Assembly (NCBI RefSeq): GCF_008329435.1 | Contig: NZ_NPKN01000001.1 | Coordinates: 124,001-188,000 of the forward strand | DNA length: 64,000 nt | From: Rhodanobacter sp. T12-5 | GTDB lineage: Bacteria > Pseudomonadota > Gammaproteobacteria > Xanthomonadales > Rhodanobacteraceae | Reading direction: 5' to 3' | Shown: piece after piece, positions 1-7,541 of the stretch | How the letters are laid out: each line of letters begins with the position of its first letter | Numbering within the stretch: position 1 is the stretch's first letter | Translations under genes and position numbers: made by a program | Notes under the pieces: model-generated | Databases searched by the model: none | The model's input: the letters and a program-made list of their open reading frames with translations, nothing else | What the model was told of the DNA's origin: nothing

Positions 1-856
1 GCTTGTTGGGCACCTTGTCGTGGTACCAGGCGATCGCCGCCTCGCTGGGCAGGTTGACGATGTAGGCGTGGTCGACGCCGGTGCTGGCCCACACGTTGAA
101 GTCGAGGATCGAGGACATCAGCACGATGCCGTTGAGCTCCATGCCCTGTTCCTGCAGCACCTTGGCCAGCACCGCCGAGCGGGTGGTGCCGTAGCTCTCG
201 CCGAACAGGAACTTCGGCGAGTTCCAGCGATGGTTGTCGCCGACGTAGCGGGTGATGAACTTCGCGAACGCGGCGGCATCCTGGTCGACGCCGTAGTAGT
301 CCTTGCCCTTGGCTGCGCCGACCAGTTGCGACCAGCCGGTGCCGGGCGCGTCGATGAAGACCAGGTCGGTCTTGTCGAGCAGGCTGTATTCGTTGGGCAC
401 GGTGTCGTAGGGCGGCGGCGGGATCGGCTGGTCGCCGCGGTTGGCGACCCTCACCGGACCGAACGATCCCATGTGCAGCCACATCGTGGAGGAGCCGGGG
501 CCGCCGTTGTACATGAAGGTCACCGGCCGCTTGCCGGCCTTGCCGTCGTCGACCCCGCCTTTGTCGAGGGTGTACGCCACGTAGAACATGCTGACGGTTG
601 GCTTGCCTTTGTCGTCCTTGATCAACAAGGTGCCGGCGGTGGCCTTGTAGGCGATCGCGCGGCCGTCGATGCGCACGCTGTGCTTGCTGACGACGCTGCG
701 TTCGGGCGGGATCGGCAGCTCGTCCTTCTTGCTGTCCTTGTCCGCCTGCGCGGTCTTGGCAGCGTCCTTGGGGGTGTCGTCGTCGGCGTGGACGGGGCTG
801 CCGATCACCAGCAACAAGGCGAGCGCGAACGGGGCGAGCAGGGGTGAGGTACGCAT
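1..856 (-). CDS. S10 family serine carboxypeptidase-like protein, C-terminus beyond window
   Basis: Secreted peptidase of the S10 (serine carboxypeptidase) alpha/beta-hydrolase family; only the N-terminal 285 codons lie inside the window. The start ATG is followed by a typical signal peptide (MRTSPLLAPFALALLLVIG, cleaved near VHA-DD) and a charged linker. The oxyanion-region motif NGGPGSS and the nucleophile elbow GESYGTTRSA are both present, so the catalytic Ser is intact. The catalytic Asp and His would lie off the left edge. It is clearly paralogous to the gene 16 nt upstream on the same strand (positions 873-2423), and the two probably form one transcript. It likely acts in the periplasm or outside the cell on peptide C-termini. 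The substrate cannot be read from the sequence. Confidence 0.85.
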   Translation of the reverse strand, partial: MRTSPLLAPFALALLLVIGSPVHADDDTPKDAAKTAQADKDSKKDELPIPPERSVVSKHSVRIDGRAIAYKATAGTLLIKDDKGKPTVSMFYVAYTLDKGGVDDGKAGKRPVTFMYNGGPGSSTMWLHMGSFGPVRVANRGDQPIPPPPYDTVPNEYSLLDKTDLVFIDAPGTGWSQLVGAAKGKDYYGVDQDAAAFAKFITRYVGDNHRWNSPKFLFGESYGTTRSAVLAKVLQEQGMELNGIVLMSSILDFNVWASTGVDHAYIVNLPSEAAIAWYHDKVPNK

Positions 857-872
857 GTCGGTGGGCTCCGTG

Positions 873-2423
873 TCAGCGCTGCGGGGCAGCGTGGTCGTAG
901 AACGTCGAGAGGTCGGTCTTGAGGTGATCCAGCGCCTCGGGGTTGAGATAGATCATGTGCCCGGACGGGTAGTAGACGAACTGCAGGTTGCCGCGCAATG
1001 ACGGGTCCAGGTTCATGTGCGCCAGGTCGTACTCGGTGATGAAGAACGGCGTGGCGAAGTCGTAGTAGCCGTTGACCGAGAGCACCTTGAGGTTCGGGTT
1101 GGTACGCATCGCATGGGCCAGGTCACCGGCGACGTACGCCAGCGGCAGCGGCCGGCGCGAGTCGGGCGCCTTGTGTTTCCAGTCCCAGTTCTTGTTGATC
1201 TCGCCGTAGGTCGGGCGATAGTCCAGGTCGCTGTGATAGTTGAGCTGCTTGTCGAGGTAATCGTGGAACGCGCTGACGAAGGCGCCGCTGATGCCGGTGT
1301 CGGAGGGATCGTACTCGGGACGCTCGCCGGCCGCGTCGGGGTCGGTGCCGGTGAAGCGCGCGTCGTAGCGGCCGAGGATGAGGCGCTGGTCGCGCAGCAG
1401 TTCCTTGCGGAAGCGGCTCGGATTGACGCGCAGGTCGGCGTCCTTGATGTATTGCGCCGACAGGCCGGTATAGGCAGCCATCTGGGTGGCGATCGCGTCG
1501 ACCTGGGCGGCCGGGAGGTTCTGTCCCTGCGCCAGCGCGGCGGCATACGGGCCGGACGCCCAGGCGCGTACCTGGTCGAGGAAGCCCTTCAGGTCGGCCG
1601 GCTTGTTCGGGATCTTGTCGTGGTACCACGCGGCAGCGGCGTAGCTGGGCAGGTAGCCGATCGAACTCTCGTCATAGCCGGGAATGCGGATGCCGTAGTT
1701 GAGGATCGAGGACATCAGGATCACGCCGTTGAACGCCATGCCCTTGTCCTGCAGCGCATCGACCAGCGCGGCGGAACGGGTGGTGCCGTAGCTTTCGCCG
1801 TACAGGAATTTCGGCGAGTTCCAGCGGTGGTTGACGCTGACATAGCGCTCGATGGCACGGGCGAATGCGGAGACGTCCTGGTCGACCCCCCAGAAATCCT
1901 TGCCGGTGGCCTTGCCGATGGGCCGCGAGTAACCGGCGCCGACCGCATCGACGAAGACCAGGTCGGTCTTGTCGAGCAGGCTGTCGTTGTTCGGCACCAA
2001 CTGGTAGGGAGCCGGCCCGGTCGCAGCGGGGCTGGCGGTCTTGATCCGCATCGGCGCGAACGAACCCATGTGCAGCCACACGCTGGAGGAGCCGGGGCCG
2101 CCGTTGTACAGGAAGGTCACCGGCCGGTGGCTGGCGGCGGCGCCGTCCAGCGTATAGGCCACGTAGAACACGCTGGCCTGTGGCTGGTTCTTGTCGTCGC
2201 GGATGATCAGCGTGCCGGCGGTGGCGGTGTACTTGAGCGTGTGGCCGTTGATGCTGGCGCTGTGTTCGGTGCGTACGGTCTTTTCGGTGGCCGGCGGCTT
2301 GGCCTCGGCGGCATCGGCATGCTTGTCGGCCTTGCTGGCCGCCGGGGCCTTGTCGGCATGGACGGGAACCAGTGGTGCAAGCGCGAACGTGCCGGCCAGC
2401 AGCAGGGAAATCAGGTGACGCAT
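873..2423 (-). CDS. S10 family serine carboxypeptidase-like protein
   Basis: Complete S10 peptidase paralogue, about 516 aa. I use the internal ATG at 2423 because it begins a proper signal peptide (MRHLISLLLAGTFALAPLV, cleavage near VHA) and has an AAGGGG-like ribosome site. The longer reading from 2489 would put a basic tail before the signal. The motifs are NGGPGSSS, the nucleophile elbow GESYGTTRSAAL, an Asp in NGYYDFATP and the C-terminal His in SGHMIYL, so a complete Ser-Asp-His triad is visible. It precedes the truncated paralogue at 1-856 by 16 nt, suggesting a tandem duplication in one operon. A role in peptide scavenging is inferred from the family. Confidence 0.88.
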   Translation of the reverse strand: MRHLISLLLAGTFALAPLVPVHADKAPAASKADKHADAAEAKPPATEKTVRTEHSASINGHTLKYTATAGTLIIRDDKNQPQASVFYVAYTLDGAAASHRPVTFLYNGGPGSSSVWLHMGSFAPMRIKTASPAATGPAPYQLVPNNDSLLDKTDLVFVDAVGAGYSRPIGKATGKDFWGVDQDVSAFARAIERYVSVNHRWNSPKFLYGESYGTTRSAALVDALQDKGMAFNGVILMSSILNYGIRIPGYDESSIGYLPSYAAAAWYHDKIPNKPADLKGFLDQVRAWASGPYAAALAQGQNLPAAQVDAIATQMAAYTGLSAQYIKDADLRVNPSRFRKELLRDQRLILGRYDARFTGTDPDAAGERPEYDPSDTGISGAFVSAFHDYLDKQLNYHSDLDYRPTYGEINKNWDWKHKAPDSRRPLPLAYVAGDLAHAMRTNPNLKVLSVNGYYDFATPFFITEYDLAHMNLDPSLRGNLQFVYYPSGHMIYLNPEALDHLKTDLSTFYDHAAPQR

Positions 2424-2563
2424 GGGTAGCCCCTTTCGACGAACCAGTATCGGAGTATGCAGGCGCAGGCGCAGCCGCGACCGTGACAAAAGTACTGGAC
2501 GGAATTTGGACGTCTAAATACGCGGGCGCATGCTGGCGTTCGGCAACGGCATCCCGGTTTCGC

Positions 2564-3133
2564 TCAATCGCGCGACATCGCGGTCGCCGCATTCCACATC
2601 GCGTGGGTCAGCGGGCGGTGCTCGTGCGGGGTTTGAAACACGATCTGGGTGGTGGTGCTGTTGCTGGCGCCGACCTTCAGTATGCGGTCGAGCACCGACT
2701 CCAGGTGGCTGATCGACATCGCCACCACGTGCAGCAGGGCCGAGTCCTCGCCGGCCAGACGACGGCATTCGAGCACTTCGGGGATGCCCTCGACCAGCGC
2801 GCCGATGCGCGCGCAGGTGATGCCGTCGCAGCGCAGCCGCACCATCGCGCTGATGCCGTAGCCGAGCCGCTTCGGGTTGATCGTGGCGCGGTAACCGGTG
2901 ATCACGCCGGCCTCTTCCAGCCGTTTCACGCGCTCGGCTACCGCCGGCGCGGACAGGCGCACCTTGCGGCCGAGCTCGGCGTAGCCCAGGCGCGCGTCGC
3001 GTTGCAGCGCCTCCAGCAACTGCCAGTCCTTGCCGTCCAGTTCGGGTTGCTCGTGCACCTTCGATTCCAAGGCAGGATCACTCGTTGCTTGTTTCGATCG
3101 TCGGCGAAACATCATGAAGACGATGCGGTGCAT
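2564..3133 (-). CDS. Lrp/AsnC family transcriptional regulator
   Basis: Feast/famine regulator. An N-terminal winged helix-turn-helix (LDGKDWQLLEALQRDARLGY through SAPAVAERVKRLEEAGVI) is followed by an AsnC/RAM ligand-binding domain to the C-terminus. Family members form octamers that sense amino acids. The ORF is about 189 aa, longer than the usual 150-165. In-frame ATGs at 3115 and 3112 are also possible, and a TGAATAAT stretch close upstream could be a -10 element that would favour these later starts. It is divergent from the DMT transporter at 3195, an arrangement typical of Lrp-type regulators controlling a neighbouring amino-acid exporter. That link is inferred. Confidence 0.88.
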   Translation of the reverse strand: MHRIVFMMFRRRSKQATSDPALESKVHEQPELDGKDWQLLEALQRDARLGYAELGRKVRLSAPAVAERVKRLEEAGVITGYRATINPKRLGYGISAMVRLRCDGITCARIGALVEGIPEVLECRRLAGEDSALLHVVAMSISHLESVLDRILKVGASNSTTTQIVFQTPHEHRPLTHAMWNAATAMSRD

Positions 3134-3194
3134 TATTCACCGGCACGCGCGGCAAGACTAGGATGCGCACTTCCCCGCCTTGGAATCCGTCCCC

Positions 3195-4124
3195 ATGGAT
3201 ACCGTTGAACGTCTCGATGGCCGCGCCCTGATCGCCATCGCGATTGCCCTGATCACCTGGTCGTCGGCGTATGCCGCGATTGCCTATGCATTGCCGTCGT
3301 TCACGCCCGGCGAGGTCGCGTGCGCGCGACTGCTGATCGGCTCGTTGTGTTTCGCCGTGCTGTTGATGGTGAAGCGGGTGCCGCTGCCGGCGCGGCGCGA
3401 CTGGCCGTTGCTGGCCCTGCTCGGCGTGCTCGGCCTGACCGTGTACCACCTGTGCCTGAATTACGCCGAGACGCGGATCGCCAGCGGTACCGCTTCGATC
3501 CTGATTTCGCTGGTGCCGGCGGCGACGGCAGCCGTATCCGCGCTATGGATCGGCGAGCGGTTGACGCTGCGCACCTGGATCGGCCTGGCGATTGCGCTGG
3601 TCGGCACCGTGCTGGTGGTGCTGGCCAGCGGGCAGCGGGTGGAGGTCGATCCGAAGGCGTTGCTGGTGCTGGTTTGCGTGGCCGTGTCGGCGATCTTCTT
3701 CGTCGGCCAGAAGGCGCTGTTCGCGCGCAACAGCATGCTCGGCGTCACCGCGTTCGCGTTTTTCGCCGGCACATTGGCGGCGCTGCCGTTTGGCTGGCAC
3801 CTGCCGCAGGCGCTCGCGCTGGCGCCATGGCCGCGCATCGGCGCGCTGCTGTGGCTGGGCATCGCGCCGACCTTCGTCGGTTATCTCGCCTGGAACATGG
3901 CGGTGAATCGCGCCTCGGCGTCGCGGGTCAGCAGCTTCATCTATCTGTCGCCGCCGATCGCATTGCTGATCGGCTGGCTGTGGCTGCACGAGGTGCCGAA
4001 CGCGCTGATCCTGGTCGGCGGTGCGATCACCATCGGTGGCGTGGTGCTGGCGAACGCACGGCGGCGCGTCGCGCCAATATCGGTCGCACCGGTCGCACCG
4101 GTCGAGGCGTGCGAGCGATGCTGA
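3195..4124 (+). CDS. EamA/DMT superfamily transporter
   Basis: Inner-membrane permease of the drug/metabolite transporter superfamily, with two EamA repeats and about ten membrane helices over 309 aa. I take the ATG at 3195; an upstream in-frame TTG at 3180 is a weaker choice. Hydrophobic helices run from about residue 12 (IAIAIALITWSSAYAAIAYA) to the C-terminus. The second repeat contains the conserved pattern around IAPTFVGYLAWNMA. The gene is divergent from an Lrp-type regulator and is followed 10 nt later by a cupin gene, so they are probably co-transcribed. Substrate unknown; an amino acid or related metabolite is likely given the Lrp neighbour. Confidence 0.85.
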   Translation: MDTVERLDGRALIAIAIALITWSSAYAAIAYALPSFTPGEVACARLLIGSLCFAVLLMVKRVPLPARRDWPLLALLGVLGLTVYHLCLNYAETRIASGTASILISLVPAATAAVSALWIGERLTLRTWIGLAIALVGTVLVVLASGQRVEVDPKALLVLVCVAVSAIFFVGQKALFARNSMLGVTAFAFFAGTLAALPFGWHLPQALALAPWPRIGALLWLGIAPTFVGYLAWNMAVNRASASRVSSFIYLSPPIALLIGWLWLHEVPNALILVGGAITIGGVVLANARRRVAPISVAPVAPVEACERC

Positions 4125-4134
4125 AGGACGCGTG

Positions 4135-4434
4135 ATGGATCATCTTTTCGACCTGGCACGGCAGGCCGCGCAGCTGGAACATTCCTGGCGGTCGAAGCGG
4201 CTGGCACGCGTCGGCGATGCCAACCTCAAGCTGATGCGCATGGATGCGCAAGCCTACCCCGAGGAAACGCATGCATGCGCGGAGGGTCTGCTGGTGCTCG
4301 ATGGCGAATTGCACCTGGACGTGGCGGGCGACGTAGTCGCCGTGGCCGCGGGACAGCTTTACGTGGTGCCGGCCGGCGTGCCGCATGCGGTGCGGCCGGG
4401 CAGCACCGGAACCCTGCTGATCATCGACGGCTGA
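4135..4434 (+). CDS. small cupin-domain protein
   Basis: A 99-aa single-domain cupin (beta-barrel) protein. The start ATG at 4135 follows GAAGGAC and lies 10 nt after the transporter stop. The cupin 2 core is visible (EGLLVLDGELHLDVAGDVV, then GQLYVVPAGVPHAV). The PAGVPHAV stretch matches the second cupin motif with its metal-ligand His, while the first motif lacks the usual HxH. The enzyme or sensor role is unknown. Its position as the last gene of the transporter operon suggests a small-molecule-binding partner. Confidence 0.75.
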   Translation: MDHLFDLARQAAQLEHSWRSKRLARVGDANLKLMRMDAQAYPEETHACAEGLLVLDGELHLDVAGDVVAVAAGQLYVVPAGVPHAVRPGSTGTLLIIDG

Positions 4435-4440
4435 ACGTGC

Positions 4441-5058
4441 TCAGTTGAGGCGGGTCAGCCGCAGCACCATGGGGTCATCGGCGTGGTCCAGCAGCAGACG
4501 TTGCACGCGGCCCTGCCATGCCTGCGCCAGTGCCGCGCGTTGCGAGGGCGTGGCGGTGGGGCTGAGCGCCGCACCCATCAACTCGCGCAGGTTGGCCGGT
4601 GCCGGCAGCGTGGTCAGGTCCAGCTCCACGCTGACCGCGATGCCGTTGTCGCGCCGACGGAACTGCACCGTCGAGGTGGTGCATGGTCGGTCCGAGAACG
4701 TCAGCAGCGACTGCCGCACGAAATGCCCGCCAATGCCATGGAAGCCGTTGTCGCCGGCGGCACCGGTGATCAGCGTGAGCACTTGTGCGATCACGCCGGT
4801 GACGCCTTCGTCGGCGGCCTGGGACATGTGCACGAGGACGTCGCCGCGCTCGGCGACCCGGTCCGGGTACAGCGCCCGCAGCGCGGCACGGGCCATCAGG
4901 TAGCTGCCGGCCACGGTGGGGCATGAGTGGCCGGCCAGCCGTACCGCATCGATGTAGCGGTATTCCAGCATGCCGTCGTCGGTGGCGCCGAGGAAAGCCG
5001 CCAGCGGATCGTGCAGTGTGATGCGTGGGGCCTGGTCGTAAAACGCGGGGTAGTTCAC
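4441..5058 (-). CDS. FmdE-like (formylmethanofuran dehydrogenase subunit E family) protein
   Basis: A 205-aa protein whose segment LAGHSCPTVAGSYLMARAAL near residue 42 resembles the FmdE family signature HGHxCPxxxxG. FmdE-type proteins are stand-alone, metal-binding relatives of a methanogen subunit. Most bacterial members have no assigned reaction, and no methanogenesis genes occur here. The C-terminal half has no motif I recognise. It lies 13 nt downstream of a DUF2249 gene on the same strand, and the pair is preceded by an FNR-like box at 5396-5409. Expression under low oxygen or nitric oxide is therefore my inference. The family call is moderate because it rests mainly on the His-x-Cys-Pro motif. 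Confidence 0.6.
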   Translation of the reverse strand: MNYPAFYDQAPRITLHDPLAAFLGATDDGMLEYRYIDAVRLAGHSCPTVAGSYLMARAALRALYPDRVAERGDVLVHMSQAADEGVTGVIAQVLTLITGAAGDNGFHGIGGHFVRQSLLTFSDRPCTTSTVQFRRRDNGIAVSVELDLTTLPAPANLRELMGAALSPTATPSQRAALAQAWQGRVQRLLLDHADDPMVLRLTRLN

Positions 5059-5071
5059 GAGCAGTCTCGAC

Positions 5072-5338
5072 TCACTCGACCGGCAGGCCGCTGATGCCGA
5101 AGTCGATCACGATCGCGCCGGGATCGCGCTGGCGGTAGGTCACCGACAGGTGGTCGCCGAGGCGCTCGCGCAGCTGGGCGATCAGCGGGATCGGATCGTG
5201 GTCGTTGACGAAGCGCATCGTCTCGCCCGAACGCAGCACGCCGATCGCGCCGAAGATCGCCGAGTGGCGGAAGCGCCGCGCCACTCCACGCGCGTCGAAG
5301 GTGTGGACGTTCGGTTCGGTGGCGACTTCGATGGACAT
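5072..5338 (-). CDS. DUF2249 domain protein
   Basis: A compact 88-aa protein. The motif FVNDHDPIPLIAQLRERLG and the C-terminal strand GAIVIDFGI match the DUF2249 family, small SirA/TusA-like folds often encoded near nitric-oxide and denitrification genes. No cysteine is available for sulfur transfer, so a TusA-like reaction is unlikely. It is the first gene of a two-gene unit with the FmdE-like gene and has a short leader (about 23 nt) behind a probable FNR/Dnr-type promoter. Function unknown. Confidence 0.75.
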   Translation of the reverse strand: MSIEVATEPNVHTFDARGVARRFRHSAIFGAIGVLRSGETMRFVNDHDPIPLIAQLRERLGDHLSVTYRQRDPGAIVIDFGISGLPVE

Positions 5339-5360
5339 GTGCGGGGACTCGTGGCGAAAG

Positions 5361-5409
5361 ATGATTCAAGATACGCCGCGCATCGCCAGCGGCCCATGAT
5401 CTGGATCAT
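5361..5409 (-). promoter_or_regulatory. FNR/Dnr-like promoter of the DUF2249-FmdE unit
   Basis: On the minus strand the perfect dyad ATGATCCAGATCAT (5396-5409) contains the FNR/Dnr core TGAT-N4-ATCA. Only the outermost base pair differs from the TTGAT-N4-ATCAA consensus. A -10-like hexamer TATCTT lies at 5368-5373. If transcription starts near 5361, the dyad is centred at -41.5, the classical class II activator position. The start codon follows at 5338. Confidence 0.6.
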
Positions 5410-5419
5410 TCGATCCGGA

Positions 5420-6517
5420 TCAGCCGAACATCCAGCGCGTCAGCCCCGAGGATTGGCGTGATGTGCGTACCGTATCCGCATGCCCGGGCGTCGGGCGCCG
5501 GGGTGGATGGCGTTCGGGGTTGTCGGTGGCCGGCGACAGCAGCCAGCCGAAATCCAGCAGCGGGCGAACCAGTGGTGCGGCCCTGGTCAGCAGGCAAGCC
5601 AGCGCGGTGCCGCCGGTGATCGCGATGCCCAGACGCCATGCCGGCGGAAGTTGTTGCAGACTCGCCCACAAACCCCACGCCGTCGCGGCATTGATCAACA
5701 GGCCGTGCAGCAGATACACGGCAAGGCTTTGTCGCCCCATCGCGGTCAGCACGCTGGTCCGGCGCGGCACCAGCCGCAGCACCGCCCACACGCCGAACGC
5801 CGATGCGGTCAGCAGGCCGGCGCGTCGAAAGCCGCCCCACGCGCCGGGATAGGCAACGCTGCCATACAGCCAGACCGGATCGAGATCGCGGATCGACCAT
5901 GCCAGTGCGGCCAGCAGGAGCAGGGCGACCACGGCGGCGATGCGCGGCCCGCGCAGGTCGTCGAGGCCGAAGCGATGACCGGCGATGAAGAACGGCAGGA
6001 AAACCAGGGTGCGCGACAGACTGAACGGATAGCCGATGTCACCGGCGTAGCCGGCCAGCAGCGCGATCGCGCTCGCGACCAGAAGTGGCCGGCCCAGCGC
6101 CAGCATCGGCGGCAGCATCACGCGCCAGCATGCAAGGCTGGCCAGGTACCAGAGCAGCCAGTACGGCACGGTGATGCGGTACGTGAACGCATCGTGCAGC
6201 AGCCACGCGTTCCAGGCCTGGTAGATCGCCTGGAACACCAGCAACGGAACGACCAGCGTGCACAGCCAGCGCAGTCCCTGGCGGGTGTCGAACCGGGCAC
6301 GCGCGAGCGAGCCGGACAAGTAGACGAAAGCGGGAATGTGGAACAGGTAGATGAAGTGGTAGGCCGCCTTCAGCAACGGCGAGTGGCCGCGCAGCGCGCC
6401 CATGCCATGGCCGATCACGACCAGCGCGATGAGCACGAACCTGGCGTTGTCGACCTGCGGGTTTCTCGTGCGCAGGGCAGGTTGGTCGATGGCTTGTGGC
6501 GGAGACGAGATGCTCAT
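5420..6517 (-). CDS. acyltransferase 3 family membrane protein
   Basis: Polytopic membrane O-acyltransferase-like protein, 365 aa from the ATG at 6517. The longer ORF to 6592 adds a Pro-rich tail and is less likely; the AGAGGG stretch suits the shorter start. The family signature is the N-terminal DNARFVLIALVVIGHGMGA (about residues 22-40) with the invariant His, followed by FHIPAFVYLSGSLARAR and about ten membrane helices. Such enzymes transfer acyl groups to glycans or lipids at the inner membrane. The acceptor is unknown, and no polysaccharide cluster flanks it. Confidence 0.82.
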   Translation of the reverse strand: MSISSPPQAIDQPALRTRNPQVDNARFVLIALVVIGHGMGALRGHSPLLKAAYHFIYLFHIPAFVYLSGSLARARFDTRQGLRWLCTLVVPLLVFQAIYQAWNAWLLHDAFTYRITVPYWLLWYLASLACWRVMLPPMLALGRPLLVASAIALLAGYAGDIGYPFSLSRTLVFLPFFIAGHRFGLDDLRGPRIAAVVALLLLAALAWSIRDLDPVWLYGSVAYPGAWGGFRRAGLLTASAFGVWAVLRLVPRRTSVLTAMGRQSLAVYLLHGLLINAATAWGLWASLQQLPPAWRLGIAITGGTALACLLTRAAPLVRPLLDFGWLLSPATDNPERHPPRRPTPGHADTVRTSRQSSGLTRWMFG

Positions 6518-6657
6518 GAAGGCCCTCTGCGCCGGCAAGGGAGGGCATCCGGTCATCGGCCGCGAAGATGGGTGCAAGGCCGGCGGTTGCACCGCGGCGG
6601 CGGTCGCTCGACTTCAGGCGAGCGACGAATTGCCGGAAAGAGGTTCGAGCTTGCGGG

Positions 6658-7425
6658 TCAGAGCTTGTATGCGCGGTGAATCGCCACGATGCCGTTGCTG
6701 AGATTGCGCACTTCGACGCGGCCGAAGCCGGCGCGTTCCATCATGCCCTTCAGGGTTTCCTGATCGGGATGCTTGCGGATCGATTCGACAAGGTACTGGT
6801 AGCTGTCGGCATCGCCGGCGAACAGCTGGCCAAGCCTGGGCAGGATCTTGAACGAATGGAAATCGTAAAGCTTGCTGAACAGCTCGCTGCGCACCTTGGA
6901 GAATTCCAGCACCAGCGCGCGGCCGCCGGGCTTGAGCACGCGGCAGATGTCGGCCAGCGCGGCGTCCTTGTCGGTGACGTTGCGCAAGCCGAACGCCATC
7001 GTCACCGCATCGAAACTGTTGTCGGGGAACGGCAGGCATTCGGCGTTGAGCTGGGCCCAGCGCAGGCCGGACACCAGGCCGCGGTCGGTCATGCGATCGC
7101 GCCCGACGCCGAGCATGGCGGCGTTGATGTCGCCGACCACCACCTCGCCTGATTCGCCCACTACGGGCTTGAGCAGCGCGGCGATGTCGCCGGTGCCGCC
7201 GGCCAGGTCCAGCACGCGGTCGCCGCGGCGCACGCCGCTGACCGCCACGAAGTGGCGCTTCCACAAGCGGTGGATGCCGAACGACATCAGGTCGTTCATC
7301 AGGTCGTAGCTGCGCGCGACCGAGGTGAACACCTCGCCGACCAGCTTCTGCTTGTCGCCGACCGGCACGTCGCGGAAGCCGAAGTGCGTGGTCGAATTCG
7401 CGGAGGTCTTGGGCTGCTCGTTCAT
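6658..7425 (-). CDS. ubiE: UbiE: ubiquinone/menaquinone C-methyltransferase
   Basis: SAM-dependent C-methyltransferase of ubiquinone (and menaquinone) biosynthesis, 255 aa from the ATG at 7425. Conserved elements are [20 protein letters not shown] at the N-terminus, SAM motif [15 protein letters not shown], and the UbiE/Coq5 signature around [20 protein letters not shown]. The C-terminal [12 protein letters not shown] is typical. Downstream on the same strand lies a GTCGCTCG/CGAGCGAC hairpin (6603-6626) that could end the transcript. Confidence 0.97.
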   Translation of the reverse strand: MNEQPKTSANSTTHFGFRDVPVGDKQKLVGEVFTSVARSYDLMNDLMSFGIHRLWKRHFVAVSGVRRGDRVLDLAGGTGDIAALLKPVVGESGEVVVGDINAAMLGVGRDRMTDRGLVSGLRWAQLNAECLPFPDNSFDAVTMAFGLRNVTDKDAALADICRVLKPGGRALVLEFSKVRSELFSKLYDFHSFKILPRLGQLFAGDADSYQYLVESIRKHPDQETLKGMMERAGFGRVEVRNLSNGIVAIHRAYKL

Positions 7426-7471
7426 GGAGGCAATGCTACAGGATCGAGTACCCGTCACGCTTCGCGATTCC

Positions 7472-7538
7472 CGGTGGGAGCGGCTTCAGCCGCGATGCTT
7501 CGGGCCGACCAGAGGCATCGGGGCTGAGCCCCCACAGG
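7472..7538. repeat. REP-like inverted repeat (type A)
   Basis: Left arm GTGGGAGCGGCTTCAGCCGC plus GATGCT and right arm AGGCATCGGGGCTGAGCCCC plus CACAGG are near reverse complements, giving a long stem between ubiE and the amidohydrolase gene. The same arm sequence recurs at 25314-25390. This GTGGGAGCG-CTTCAG-CGATGCT element is familiar as a dispersed intergenic hairpin in Xanthomonadales. Confidence 0.75.
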
Positions 7539-7541
7539 CTT

